From Axinella damicornis (taxonomy: Eukaryota; Porifera; Demospongiae; Axinellida; Axinellidae): a DNA stretch of 64,000 nt. This document shows positions 56,701 through 64,000 of the stretch, piece by piece. Each line of letters opens with the position of its first letter. The first letter of the stretch is position 1. Under the pieces are notes generated by a model. That model searched no databases and was not told where the DNA came from. It saw only the letters and a program-made list of their open reading frames with translations. The stretch is from the NCBI GenBank assembly GCA_963931865.1, contig OZ007509.1:8016027-8080026 (forward strand), written 5' to 3'. Position numbers and translations under genes: made by a program.

Positions 56701-59700
56701 CACCCACCAGGCACACTGGAGGCCATCAATCCAGAGCCAGACCCCCAGCGCTATGTGGACTAGACTTGGCCAGGCCTGGCCAAGAAGAAGCTGATTCGGG
56801 ACATCCACATCTGGATTTCATGCTTCGCGGTATATACAGCAGTCATGTCTATCCAGACGTAGTGCCGGAGTTCATGGCATACATGCTGACAATAATCCGG
56901 GATCAAAAGGAGTATGAAGAGCTGGCGTGGAGGACCTATGACGAAGCGTACAGGGACGCCGCGGCCTCCTCAGGCAATAAGCAATGGTCAAAGGTTGATG
57001 ATTCGATCTTTGCAAAAGTGTTTACGGGGAGAGTGAGGGAGGATGAAATGGTGCACGACATGTGATGCCGTGGGTCATGACCACCAGTCGGACACCTGCC
57101 CTCAGGCCCAAAAAGTGGGCGGGGGAAGATCAGAAGAGAGGTACCATCGGAGGGGGAGTTCGTCGACCACAACAACTGATTTGCTGGGATTTCAACAGAG
57201 GGCACTGCCGCTTCGGGAGTCAATGCAAACACAGGCACATGTGTGAGTGCGGAGGGCACCACCCTGGCTTCCGGTGGAAAAACGGGGTCTGGCTGGGGAC
57301 AACACAAGAGGAGTCCAAGACACCTGAGAGGAGGCTCGGCTCCACAGGCTGTCTGGCCAGTAGCTGGCCAAAATGAGAGACCATGGAATATTAAACTACA
57401 ATTGCAAAAGGTGTCCAAATAGACGTGAACTCTATGCGTACAGGAACCAAATATGGCACAAAAGGCTGCAGAATCCATGTCATGCCAGCTGGAAGCTATG
57501 AACAAAGGGCTGAGATACAGGAAGAAGGCATGATCAAAGATCATCAGCTGCTTACTGACAGTCTGTGGCTGGCTGGTTTTGGCTATGCACATGCAGCTGA
57601 CAAGAGACTCAACAAGTTGCTGGTTGCCCCACAACAGGATATGACCACTACAATGTTTGATCTCTGGTTGTCAATGGTATATAGGGCTTCTAAGTGGTTG
57701 CCAAGGGAAATACCACTTATTGAGCTATACTGTCAGTCAACTAACAATCAGTGGTTACTGATAGTGGGCTTGCTAGTCTAGCTGCTCCGCCCAGCCGGTC
57801 AAGCGGGCGTGCATAACTGACCTGGCAGAGAGGGGCTAGTGGCTAGACTGTGGACTAGCTAGTGCTGACCATTGGCAGGCTGGATGCACGTGAGAAGACG
57901 GGCAAGTTACAGAGCTACGCACATGGTAGAGTCCATAGCGAACAGTAGCTGTCACATCATGTTTGGTTGCTCGTTTTGCTATCTGAAGTGCACGGTTGTA
58001 CATCACACCCTTGGAGGTCAGCCTAGGGTTCTTCGCCCCTGCCATGCTGGATTGACTCATGAGTTACGTGGACATCCCCAGATGTCACAGTGTCCGGAAC
58101 TGATTCCAGGTTGATTTTCATGCGAATCACCACAGAAACGTGAATTTCGTGAAAGTTTTCTCCTCAAAAGAACAGTTCTGCAGCTAATGACTGCCATGAA
58201 GCTGTTTCGGGGAGAATATGTAAGTGGACTCACTCTAGCATCTGAAGGTTCTTGTTCACTGTTAACATTCCAGCCAGCACACAGGCTCCTTCATCTGGGA
58301 TGTTTCTGTCATGGAGGCTGAAGGAAGTCAGAGAATACGATACGAATTAGTGGTTCAAGAAATGCATGATACACACTGGCCAGGAGCTTATGAGCGCCAC
58401 GAAGCGGCGCTCCTGACATTGGCTGATCACCTTAAATTTGACACTACAATGTAACTGGTGCTCTCATGGCACTTCAGATGTCATTAGCCTGGTTACTAGC
58501 ATGCAAGGGGATCGGAGGGTATGATGATTTATGATACAAATATACATGTTTGTTTGTGCCAGTAGTGTTTCACAAAAATTTCCCAAGATTCATATAGCTG
58601 AAACAAAACACATCAAGGTGCATGTATGAATCAATTTCCATGTAGAGATCTGTCCCTACACTGGTGAAAGGGTTAATTTATTCAACATGTTTCTTCAACA
58701 GTGGAAGTGTTATGAATTGCTTTTAACCAGAACTGACATGCTGGCTGTGAGATATAAGAGTTGACCCACAATTGAGCATCAATTGTGGGTCAACCTGCGT
58801 ATGCAAAACATTACCAAGGATAAACAGTTCCTGAAACTTTGAGGTGTGCTTGGCTATATGCAACTTAACATGGTTGTAGCAAAATGTGTTTGACTTTGTC
58901 TGGAGGTTATCTAGTTTGGGCAAACTCTACAAACCAGCTGTGGATCTGCCACATACAAATGGCTATGAATGGTGGACTCACTGTAACTCCTGAAGTCTCT
59001 TCTTCACTTTCAGTGGTCTAGCTGGTGCACCAGCTCCTCGGTCTGAGGACTTGCTCCCCTCAAAGCTACAGAATGTAGCAGCAAACTAAGTGTAAACATG
59101 AAGCATGTCAGTTGCATCACATCACTATTTCAGTGCATTGATCATTCAGGTCATCAATACATTAAGATTTTAACATGTGTGTGTCTGTGCATGACGGAAG
59201 TGGGATGTTCGTGGGGCGGGACTAGACTGTAGTGACGCGCGACCTTCGTCCTTCAATTTATTTACTGAACCTTGAACTCCGCGAAGAATGTTCGAGAACA
59301 TTGGGCGGGAATCCAGCTGGGGCTGCAAGCGGATGCACGCAATTGGGGAGCAGCAGTCGAAGCGGATGCAATCGGGGAGCAGCAGTTGAAGCGGACGCAA
59401 TCGGGGAGCAGCAGCTGAAGCGGACGCAATCGGGGAGCAGCAGCTCAGCACAGAGAGCTGTCTGGCACTGGATTACTCACGGTAGGCGAACGAAGGGGAA
59501 GTAGCTGAGCGAGCGAAGCTACTTGTACATCTTAACGTTTCATAAAGCGTCATTGCTAAGCAGGATTTACCTACAAATTACTGACTACATGCAAAGCCAT
59601 AAATCTCCATAGATACTTCATGCGTCTAGCTGGAGGTATGGGCCTGCCTATGTACTTTGACAGCATGCACTTGTTTGCTTAAGGTTACGGGATACTCATG

Positions 59701-62700
59701 CATGCGCCATGCAAAATGTATTGGGAAACGTATACTTAATTTCTTAAACCAAAAATCTCTAGTACGGAGAGCATGAGCAACTTGATTCTGGCGGTGGATG
59801 TGCGCTGTCACAAGGTGCAGGGCATGACGGAAGCTTTTTATGATAGCATAATCCTTGGCAAATTTATCTGCTGTCTCGCTTGAGAAAAGCGGTAAATACG
59901 GCTTTTTGGTGAACTAAACTGCTTGTTTTTGTACGGCTATACAGCGTATCTGTAAAAGCTTCTGTCATGCCTTGCACCTTGTGACAGCGCACCTCCACTG
60001 CCAGAATCAAGTTGCTCACACTCTTTGTACTAGAGATTTCGGTTAGAGAAATTAAGTATACATTTACAATACATTTCGAACGGCGCGCGCACGAGTATCC
60101 CGTAACTCACTCGGTAGGGGGAGAATAGCGCCTGGTATACACTGTTCGCACATGCACAACCAGTTCCGTCACGTTCTCCGTATAAATCGTCGAGACACGT
60201 AAGCCGAAAATGTAGGCAAAATATACGACTGCAGCTAGATCGTGAGGAGCAATGATTCAAGTCTGTGGTGGCGATATGCCACTTCTACCTTTCCAAAGTG
60301 GACGCGAGGCACGAATACAAATGATAAGACACAATAGCAAATATCTGACTTGTCTGTATCATGCTGGTACCGTCAATACAAACACATCCTTGCCATCATG
60401 TATGTGCTGTATTGCTGTCAGCTGCTACACTAATCCTGGCTTTCCAATCTTACAGACATGGCTCGTTTAAAATTATATAGAGTTGGATAAAACGACTCCT
60501 GTGATTCAATAATGTACGGTCGAACAACACGGACTATTATATCACAGTACTTTCCAAGTTCCCCACAAAAAACTTGGGGAGCTGTGCATGGCAAACAGGG
60601 GATACCAGGCACTCAATTATCGAGCGCCTGGTAATGAGGCTATTGTTTGCTGCATGCAGCCATGGAGACCAGTGTTCTGGAATGTGAGATATGTTTATTC
60701 AACTTGTAATTGGATACTGCCATTCATTCAGTCATAATGTGATTACCATGTACTAGTAAATGGCTGTAATTGTAACTGCTTCATGCTGCCACAAGTTTGA
60801 CAACTGAAACCTTACTGCTATGTGGAAGTGGCTTACCATGCACACTAGAGTAAATCATATCTATGGCTAGTCTCGGTCCCAGACCCAAACCAACCCCAGC
60901 ACGGATCGCTTCCAGTATCACACGCATGATACTGGAAGCAATCCGCACTGGGGTTGGTTTGGGTCTGGGACCGAGACTAATCTAGGGCTTCTGTTGCAGT
61001 ACTGAACTCATTCCATTCCTTAAGAACACATGAATAGCTGGACTCACACTAGCCTCTGCAGTCTCTGGTCAAATTGTAACACTCTCGTTAGTACAAGGGA
61101 TCCATCCATTGAGGTCTTGTTCAGATCGAGGCTGCAGAATGTCAGAGATAGCTACATAGGTATATGAAATTCAATTGGGATCAGAAACCATGGTTTCTTC
61201 CCAAAATACACTCTTGGTATCAGGGCAGGACTGGAGGGAACAGCAAGCTTCCAGCAGGTAGTGGGTGGGTTGTAGGTAAATGGGTTTTTATCAGCACTTT
61301 TGTCTTCATTTGGCCGCCATTAATTTTTCGCCCATTTTCTCACCAATTTCACGCTTGCGTGGGCTATTTTTTGTCCCGTTCCGTTCCGTCCGCCAGAATT
61401 GGTTTAGGCTGTGGCAGTTGCGAATAATACAAGCAGCGGGAGTACGTGTAATGCCATAGGTATGAGGTGGTGGCTATAGTGTCGAAGAGGTTCTGAGGCT
61501 TCGTTTGGAAACGTGAGTCTGGCTTACAGCTTGCAGTTTCCGGGCCGAGGGAGTGATGTGATTTGTTTGCTCAGTGTGCGTTAATTTGGGCAGCCATCAG
61601 CTAGCCAGTTCAGTTCGAAGTGCCCGGGAGGTGAGAGCACAATCCTAGAATGTCGCTATCTTGGGAAGTGGTCCGCTCGAGAATCTTCCCTCAAAAAATT
61701 ATTTCTAAAAAGTAAATTTGCTTTACCATGCAGTGATCACAATTAAGCTGCACTACCAGGAGTGCAACCAGCAGTGTATTTTCCTTGCAGAGTGTAAGCT
61801 CCTGTACTAAGAGAATCCATTCACTTCTTCTAATCCAATAATTCATCATACTCCATACATTTGGACTGAGAACTAATGCCATCTGCAAGGTCAAAAGTTG
61901 ATCTGCTCTTCCTGTGTCATCACTACTAACTGTTATTGGGGGTCAAAGGTGAACGCAGTATATTTACGTATTCTCGGATGCCCATCAACTTAAACCTAAC
62001 ACTGATGTAGCTAAAACACCAATCTTGATGCTGACCTACGTATGTACGTACGTAACATGATTATATCAGGTAGGTTACTCAGTATTTTATTGCAGGACTC
62101 ACTTTAACTCCTGAAGGTTTTGGTTTGCTTGTATCGCTGTAGCCAATATATAGGCTCCTTTATCTGAGACACTGAGGCTGCAGAATGTCAAAGAAGAAAG
62201 GAAGCTCAAGAAATGCCAGACACATAACACATATTATGTTGAACTCACCTTAGCTTCTGAAGGTACTGGTTCACTTTCAGAGCTTCAGCCAACAGCCAGG
62301 CTCCTGAATCTGAGATGCTGTTGTAGCTGAGGCTACAGTATGTTGAAGAGATGTACAGGTTTGTGAAACATGCAAACACCTTTTGATAAGAATACTTCCA
62401 AGTGCTTCCAAGTCATCCCATGCTGCACATGTGAGAGACATACTTAAGAACAGCACCAAGCACTGAATGGAAACTCATACAATAATTTGCATTGCGTACT
62501 ACGTACTTGATGCATTAACCATTATTTGGGGATTAATCCAGTAACTGTACTGAAGACAGCCAAGAGCTACGTACGCATGGCTACCACTGATGTAGGTTTG
62601 TCAATTCAACACCAGATTTTACGTCAGTGGACTCACTTTAACTCCTGAAGGCTCTGGTTCACTCGTAATGCACCAGCAAGCGCCCTAGTTCCTTGTTCTG

Positions 62701-62977
62701 AGAAGCTGTTGTGACTGAGGCTATACAGTATGACAAAGAATTACAAACAAACTCTTGTTACCACACGGTACAAACATTTCCTACCATATTATTATGGCAT
62801 CCCAGATTAATTGGTTACACATGTACATGTACCCAGCTCTCAGTTCCTCTGTCCCTGCCATTCAAAGGGAAATGAAAAACATATGAAACTCACTCTAGCT
62901 TCCGAAGGCTCTGGTTCACTTTAAGAGCTTCAGCCAGAACACAGGCTCCTGAGTCGGAGATGTTGCTGACACTGAGG
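47799..62977 (-). CDS. 3' part of an LRR gene (NLR/ribonuclease-inhibitor type), 16 LRR exons plus possible terminal exon
   Basis: The minus strand has a ladder of exons, nearly all 84 bp and phase 2, each coding one 28-residue leucine-rich repeat. The consensus is LSxNxISDxGAxALSGALxV followed by NQSLQEL. This is the ribonuclease-inhibitor LRR class, with the one-repeat-per-84-bp exon plan known from vertebrate NLRC/NOD genes. Donors are mostly GTGAGT (the last is GTAAGT) and acceptors YAG|CCTC. Exons from 5': 62894, 62637, 62249, 62103, 61048, 58982, 58234, 55607, 55310, 54954, 53939, 52440, 51356, 50121, 49748, 48800. A possible last exon at 47799-47811 adds LDQ and a stop. The 5' end, where a NACHT, death-fold or other domain would lie, is beyond the window, so calling it an NLR is inference. 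It could be two neighbouring genes. Confidence 0.7.
48275..48719. mobile_element. Mariner-like MITE with TA target duplication
   Basis: Ends CCGTAGATCGGGAAATT and AATTTCCCGATCTACGG are flanked by TA on each side (48273-48274, 48720-48721). Subterminal TTTCGTGG...GTTAAATTTTC modules are also inverted. A GC-richer core (48375-48605) differs in composition from the arms. Confidence 0.75.
48375..48560 (+). CDS. Unknown 61-residue ORF in the mariner-like MITE core
   Basis: Begins METYERAFFLAVLYLLYGPC, a signal-peptide-like start, and runs to TAA. It is followed 30 bp later by CAG|GTGAAT, which could be a donor. It may be a captured gene fragment or chance. Confidence 0.2.
   Translation: METYERAFFLAVLYLLYGPCFFPSASARRLSIQAIPREGTESDRDLLRSGSPSAALKNHRT
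48800..48880 (-). CDS. LRR exon 16 (81 bp, last repeat)
   Basis: Between a TTCTAG acceptor and a GTAAGT donor. Encodes LRGNYISSQGRSALFEAEHK, then RRNLKI. One codon shorter than the standard and diverged in the helical part, as expected of a terminal capping repeat. Confidence 0.5.
   Translation of the reverse strand, partial: PSRELYFLSREVCPVRSRAQEKESQD
48931..49004. mobile_element. Short foldback, TAGCCTCATTCCCAG family
   Basis: TAGCCTCATTCCCAGGATCA and TGGGAACGAGGCTA are inverted ends, with CCCCAGC/GCTGGGG inside. Flanks ACATGAGGG and TCATGAGAT match in six of nine positions, a worn 9-bp duplication. Confidence 0.6.
49287..49732. mobile_element. Mutator-like foldback, degraded copy with 9-bp duplication
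   Basis: From AGCCTCATTCCCAGGCC to GGGAACGAGGCTA, flanked by exact GGAAATGAA on both sides (ending at 49285; starting at about 49733). The interior is a diverged version of the 50324-50912 palindrome with an unequal right arm and a poly-G run (49426-49452). Confidence 0.75.
49748..49831 (-). CDS. LRR exon 15
   Basis: 84 bp, phase 2, acceptor TTTTCACAG, donor GTGAGT. Encodes NKISDNGATALSGALEVNQS with standard leucine spacing. Confidence 0.75.
50121..50204 (-). CDS. LRR exon 14
   Basis: 84 bp, phase 2. Encodes NYISNSGAHALSGALKVNQS. Belongs to the LSGAL subgroup shared by the 3' exons. Confidence 0.75.
50276..51290. mobile_element. DNA element with TGTAGGGATA ends, split by a foldback
   Basis: TGTAGGGATA (50276) and TATCCCTACA (51281) bound sequence related in reverse to 24679-25723 (TTGAACTTTGAACTC, GACTTCGAAG, GACACTGGGAGTCTTC). 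A younger foldback (50324-50912) is nested in it. Confidence 0.6.
50324..50912. mobile_element. Large Mutator-like palindrome (~290-bp arms)
   Basis: Starts TAGCCTCGTTCCCAGGCC and ends GGCCTGGGAACGAGGCTA. The arms are almost perfect complements meeting at GCGGTTTTGCC/GGCAAAACCGC near 50631. Flanks GGGTGATGG and GGATGATGG give a 9-bp target duplication with one mismatch, and the empty site survives in the 25.5-kb relative. No ORF of note. Confidence 0.85.
51356..51439 (-). CDS. LRR exon 13
   Basis: 84 bp, phase 2, donor GTGAGT. Encodes NRITDNGTYALSGALEVNQR. Confidence 0.72.
51789..51962. repeat. Four-unit tandem repeat, ~45 bp
   Basis: Variants of GCATACACAAGAACATA plus AAACCTATATC and GAGCTCATCGTAT occur four times. 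The ORF across them is an artefact. Confidence 0.85.
52062..52421. mobile_element. Possible hAT-like nonautonomous element
   Basis: Left CAGGGATGGGTACAGGA and right TCCTAAATACGTGCCTG are imperfect inverted ends. Contains a dispersed repeat (52153-52217) and a poly-G run (about 52357-52379). No matching 8-bp flanks, so the call is weak. Confidence 0.4.
52440..52523 (-). CDS. LRR exon 12
   Basis: 84 bp, phase 2. Encodes NKISDDGAHALSGALEVNQI. Confidence 0.75.
52971..53410. mobile_element. hAT-type nonautonomous element, 8-bp target duplication
   Basis: CAGTGGCGTAGC at the left and GGCTACACCACTG at the right are inverted ends. Flanks GTTGAAAC (52963-52970) and GTTGAAGC (53411-53418) match in seven of eight positions, as for hAT insertions. 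No transposase. Confidence 0.8.
53939..54022 (-). CDS. LRR exon 11
   Basis: 84 bp, phase 2 (the low border could be off by one base). Encodes SKISDDGVVALSGAFQVNRS. Confidence 0.7.
54139..54262. repeat. GGGGAGGG purine tract
   Basis: About 120 bp of G with scattered A and T (GGGAGGGAGGGGGGAGGGG). A potential quadruplex-forming region. The proline-rich minus ORF is an artefact. Confidence 0.9.
54954..55037 (-). CDS. LRR exon 10
   Basis: 84 bp, phase 2. Encodes NKISENGARALSGALKMNQS. Confidence 0.75.
55310..55393 (-). CDS. LRR exon 9
   Basis: 84 bp, phase 2. Encodes NIISDPGVHVLARTLQVNQS, the first exon of the LA-type subgroup going 5'. Confidence 0.75.
55607..55690 (-). CDS. LRR exon 8
   Basis: 84 bp, phase 2. 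Encodes NKISDAGAHALATALKANQS. Confidence 0.75.
55720..55775. repeat. Short palindrome, GCGCATGAGCCGCC family
   Basis: CCAGGAGCGCATGAGCCGCC and GGCGGCTCATGCGC pair closely. A related hairpin (CCAGGAGC...GCTCCTG) is at 58379-58420. Confidence 0.7.
55994..57376 (+). pseudogene. Frameshifted gag-like gene with CCHC knuckle and CCCH finger
   Basis: Lies on the opposite strand in an LRR-gene intron. Successive frames give AMTDAIAQRVVEKLTAR (56119-56180), EFMAYMLTIIRDQKEYEELA and DAAASSGNKQWSKVDDSIF (56870-57010), then in another frame WCTTCDAVGHDHQSDTCP (CCHC-like), then in a third ICWDFNRGHCRFGSQCKHRH plus MCECGGHHP (CCCH-type). This architecture, an alpha-helical domain ending in a cysteine knuckle followed by a CxxxxxGxCxxxxCxxxH finger, resembles the first protein of DIRS/Ngaro-like tyrosine-recombinase retrotransposons. 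Two frame changes (near 57050 and 57160) indicate decay, unless programmed shifts exist. The recombinase and RT parts were not found. Confidence 0.55.
57425..58110. other. Stretch without recognised gene in the LRR intron
   Basis: A plus-strand ORF of 118 residues (57425-57781) and a shorter one follow the gag-like pseudogene. Neither shows a motif I recognise. Confidence 0.35.
58234..58317 (-). CDS. LRR exon 7
   Basis: 84 bp, phase 2. Encodes RNIPDEGACVLAGMLTVNKN. The usual IS is IP here. Confidence 0.7.
58982..59065 (-). CDS. LRR exon 6, diverged
   Basis: 84 bp, phase 2 with intact splice sites, but encodes SKSSDRGAGAPARPLKVKKR. Prolines replace helix leucines, so the repeat may be decaying or skipped. 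Confidence 0.55.
59158..59535 (+). repeat. VNTR-bearing repeat element, copy B
   Basis: Same left end (ATTAAGATTTTAAC) and right end (GTAGCTGAGCGAGC...CTTGTA) as copy A, but only about four repeat units. Left and right flanks (TACATTAAGATTTTAAC and TACATCTTAACG) hint at a short target duplication. Confidence 0.85.
59683..60105. mobile_element. piggyBac-like foldback
   Basis: Left GGTTACGGGATACTC after TTAA (59679-59682), right GAGTATCCCGTAAC; the right TTAA is lost. The arms pair along most of their length (AACTTGATTCTGG, CACAAGGTGCA, GGCATGA). Confidence 0.7.
60110..60860. other. Stretch with no recognised gene
   Basis: Short ORFs only. A worn repeat end GGTAATGAGGCTA lies near 60628. Confidence 0.35.
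60868..60979. mobile_element. Minimal Mutator-like foldback, 112 bp
   Basis: A near-perfect palindrome from TAGTCTCGGTCCCAGACCC to GGGTCTGGGACCGAGACTA, with flanks ATCTATGGC and ATCTAGGGC (eight of nine match). Ends match the 22658-23041 element. Confidence 0.85.
61048..61131 (-). CDS. LRR exon 5
   Basis: 84 bp, phase 2. Encodes NKTSMDGSLVLTRVLQFDQR, more diverged than most. Confidence 0.65.
61160..62095. other. LRR intron with no recognised gene
   Basis: No coding support. CTACCAGGAGTGCAACC near 61757 resembles the repeat end seen inside LTR B. Confidence 0.4.
62103..62177 (-). CDS. LRR exon 4, three codons short
   Basis: 75 bp, phase 2. Encodes LSVSDKGAYILATAIQANQN. The NxI asparagine-ladder codons are missing, but the frame is kept. 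Confidence 0.65.
62249..62332 (-). CDS. LRR exon 3
   Basis: 84 bp, phase 2. Encodes NSISDSGAWLLAEALKVNQY. Confidence 0.75.
62637..62720 (-). CDS. LRR exon 2
   Basis: 84 bp, phase 2. Encodes NSFSEQGTRALAGALRVNQS. Confidence 0.75.
62894..62977 (-). CDS. LRR exon 1 of those visible (5'-most)
   Basis: 84 bp, phase 2. Encodes SNISDSGACVLAEALKVNQS. Further upstream exons lie outside the window or beyond the transposase-like ORF. Confidence 0.75.
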
Positions 62978-63028
62978 CTGCAGAGTGTTGAAGAATGGAA
63001 GACTGAGAGATGGTGTGCAGGGGGTTTA

Positions 63029-63182
63029 TTCCCATTTGGTCAATTCCCATTTGGTCAATTTCACTTTGTCAATTCCCACTTTGTCAACTTCTCACTTTGT
63101 CAATTCCCACTTCGTCAACATTGACCAAGTGGAAGTTGACAAAGTGAGAAATTGGGAATTGACGAATTGCAAAGTGGGAATC
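63029..63182. repeat. Minisatellite/hairpin of TTTGTCAATTCCCA units
   Basis: Direct 15-16 bp units CACTTTGTCAATTCC are followed by their inverse GGAATTGACAAAGTG-like units, so the block can fold on itself around 63115. Confidence 0.8.
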
Positions 63183-63409
63183 TATACTAATGCTTATCAA
63201 AACTGAGGTATGCAAACCAAGTATGCATAGTAGCTATAACAACATGGGTTGTGAGACTTATTTCTCCATCAGTGTATGCTAGCTTTCTTGAGTCTATTTA
63301 GACACTATACATCTCTTTCGTCTGGGAGTAATGTGAACCTGGTTCAAGCTGGACTGCTGTGAGTTCCGTACATTAGGTGCTTGCTCTTCTTTGATGGTAT
63401 CAGACACAG

Positions 63410-64000
63410 ATGGTCCACTACAATACGCTGTTCGGCCTTCAACTGAGCAAGAAAATTCTGAAGATTACCGATAACCTCAGCCGCACTCTGCAGAAGCAAA
63501 AGATGTCAGCAGCAGAAGGGCAAGCCGTAGCTGAGCTGACAGTGCGCACGCTGAAAGCGATGCGTACTGAAGCGTCATTTGCTTTGTTTTTCGATCTTGT
63601 TGGCCGCTTCCGTGAGTTGACGGGAACTGATCCTCCAGTGCTCCCTCGTAAGCGGAGAGCTCCTCAGCGATATGAAGTTGGTTCAGCAGAAGGCTCCCAC
63701 AGTACTACGGTAGAAGATCATTACCGTCCCCAGTACTACGAAGCTCTAGACATCGCTATCGCCAGCATCACCAACCGTTTTGATCAACCAGGTTATCAGA
63801 TGTACAGAAACCTTGAATGTCTGCTCATTGGTGCTGCAAATGGTCAAGTGTTTGATCAATTCTTTGAGAGCGTAACAACATTCTACAAGGAAGACTTTGA
63901 TCGAGCTCTTCTATCAGCTCAGCTGCAGAACCTTGGCACATGGTTTGCTGACTCCGATAAGACGAGGACGGTGTCTCTTGGAGAGTGTGTAGCATTCCTC
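63410..64000 (+). CDS. hAT-type transposase-like protein (DUF4371/ZMYM1-like), partial
   Basis: An open frame of 197 codons from ATG 63410 with no stop to the window end; an in-frame TGA lies at 63392. Recognisable blocks are LFGLQLSKKILKITDNLSRT, KMSAAEGQAVAELTVRTLKA, VLPRKRRAPQRYEVGS, DHYRPQYYEALDIAIASITN, RFDQPGYQMYRNLECLLIGA and FYKEDFDRALLSAQLQNLGT. These match the central part of hAT-derived 'zinc finger MYM-type 1-like' proteins, common in sponge and cnidarian genomes. The first half (zinc finger, DUF4371) is missing upstream, so this may be an internal exon (a CAG acceptor sits at about 63401-63403) or a truncated transposon. It is opposite in strand to the LRR gene. Confidence 0.7.
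   Translation, partial: MVHYNTLFGLQLSKKILKITDNLSRTLQKQKMSAAEGQAVAELTVRTLKAMRTEASFALFFDLVGRFRELTGTDPPVLPRKRRAPQRYEVGSAEGSHSTTVEDHYRPQYYEALDIAIASITNRFDQPGYQMYRNLECLLIGAANGQVFDQFFESVTTFYKEDFDRALLSAQLQNLGTWFADSDKTRTVSLGECVAFL

Noticed and set aside
57425..57781. 118-residue plus-strand ORF as a gene
   Set aside because: No recognisable motif, no splice or promoter support, and it lies in transposon-rich intron sequence.

Overview
The window looks like animal nuclear DNA, probably from an early-branching animal; a sponge is my best guess. Genes carry GT-AG introns. Protein families include Golgi carbohydrate sulfotransferases, family 92 glycosyltransferases, ribonuclease-inhibitor-type leucine-rich repeats and a nidogen-like secreted protein. 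Most of the sequence is transposon-derived. I see no bacterial operon, rRNA gene or CRISPR array. The species is an inference from family content and repeat style, not from a search.

Layout. 0-4 kb: repeats, plus a minus-strand first exon of a secreted NIDO-domain protein (3543-3749). 4.7-8.0 kb: a four-exon plus-strand carbohydrate sulfotransferase gene. 8.1-15 kb: local direct and inverted duplications, a GGTTCC minisatellite, a piggyBac-like MITE and a long (GT)n. 15.36-19.49 kb: an almost intact CR1/Jockey-type LINE whose two ORFs share one frame and are separated by a single TGA followed by CTA. 19.7-27.0 kb: an older minus-strand LINE split by three nested insertions, one of them a composite LTR element with two LTR types. 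27.2-29.2 kb: a decayed plus-strand LINE. 29.4-32.2 kb: short repeats and a possible first exon at 32118-32148.

33.6-44.8 kb: a minus-strand glycan-modifying cluster of three GT92 glycosyltransferases and one intact type II membrane sulfotransferase. One GT92-plus-sulfotransferase unit is duplicated, and in the second unit the sulfotransferase has decayed. With the sulfotransferase at 4.7-8.0 kb, the window holds five intact predicted Golgi glycan enzymes.

47.8-63.0 kb: the 3' part of a minus-strand LRR gene in which nearly every exon is 84 bp, phase 2, and encodes one 28-residue repeat. Sixteen LRR exons are visible; the 5' part, where a NACHT or other effector domain would sit, lies beyond the window. 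Its introns hold hAT, mariner and Mutator-like nonautonomous elements and a frameshifted gag-like pseudogene. 63.4-64.0 kb: the start of a plus-strand hAT-type transposase-like ORF that runs off the window.

Foldback elements with TAGYCTCGG or TAGCCTCGTTCCCAG ends and 9-bp target duplications recur through the window and probably form a Mutator-like family.
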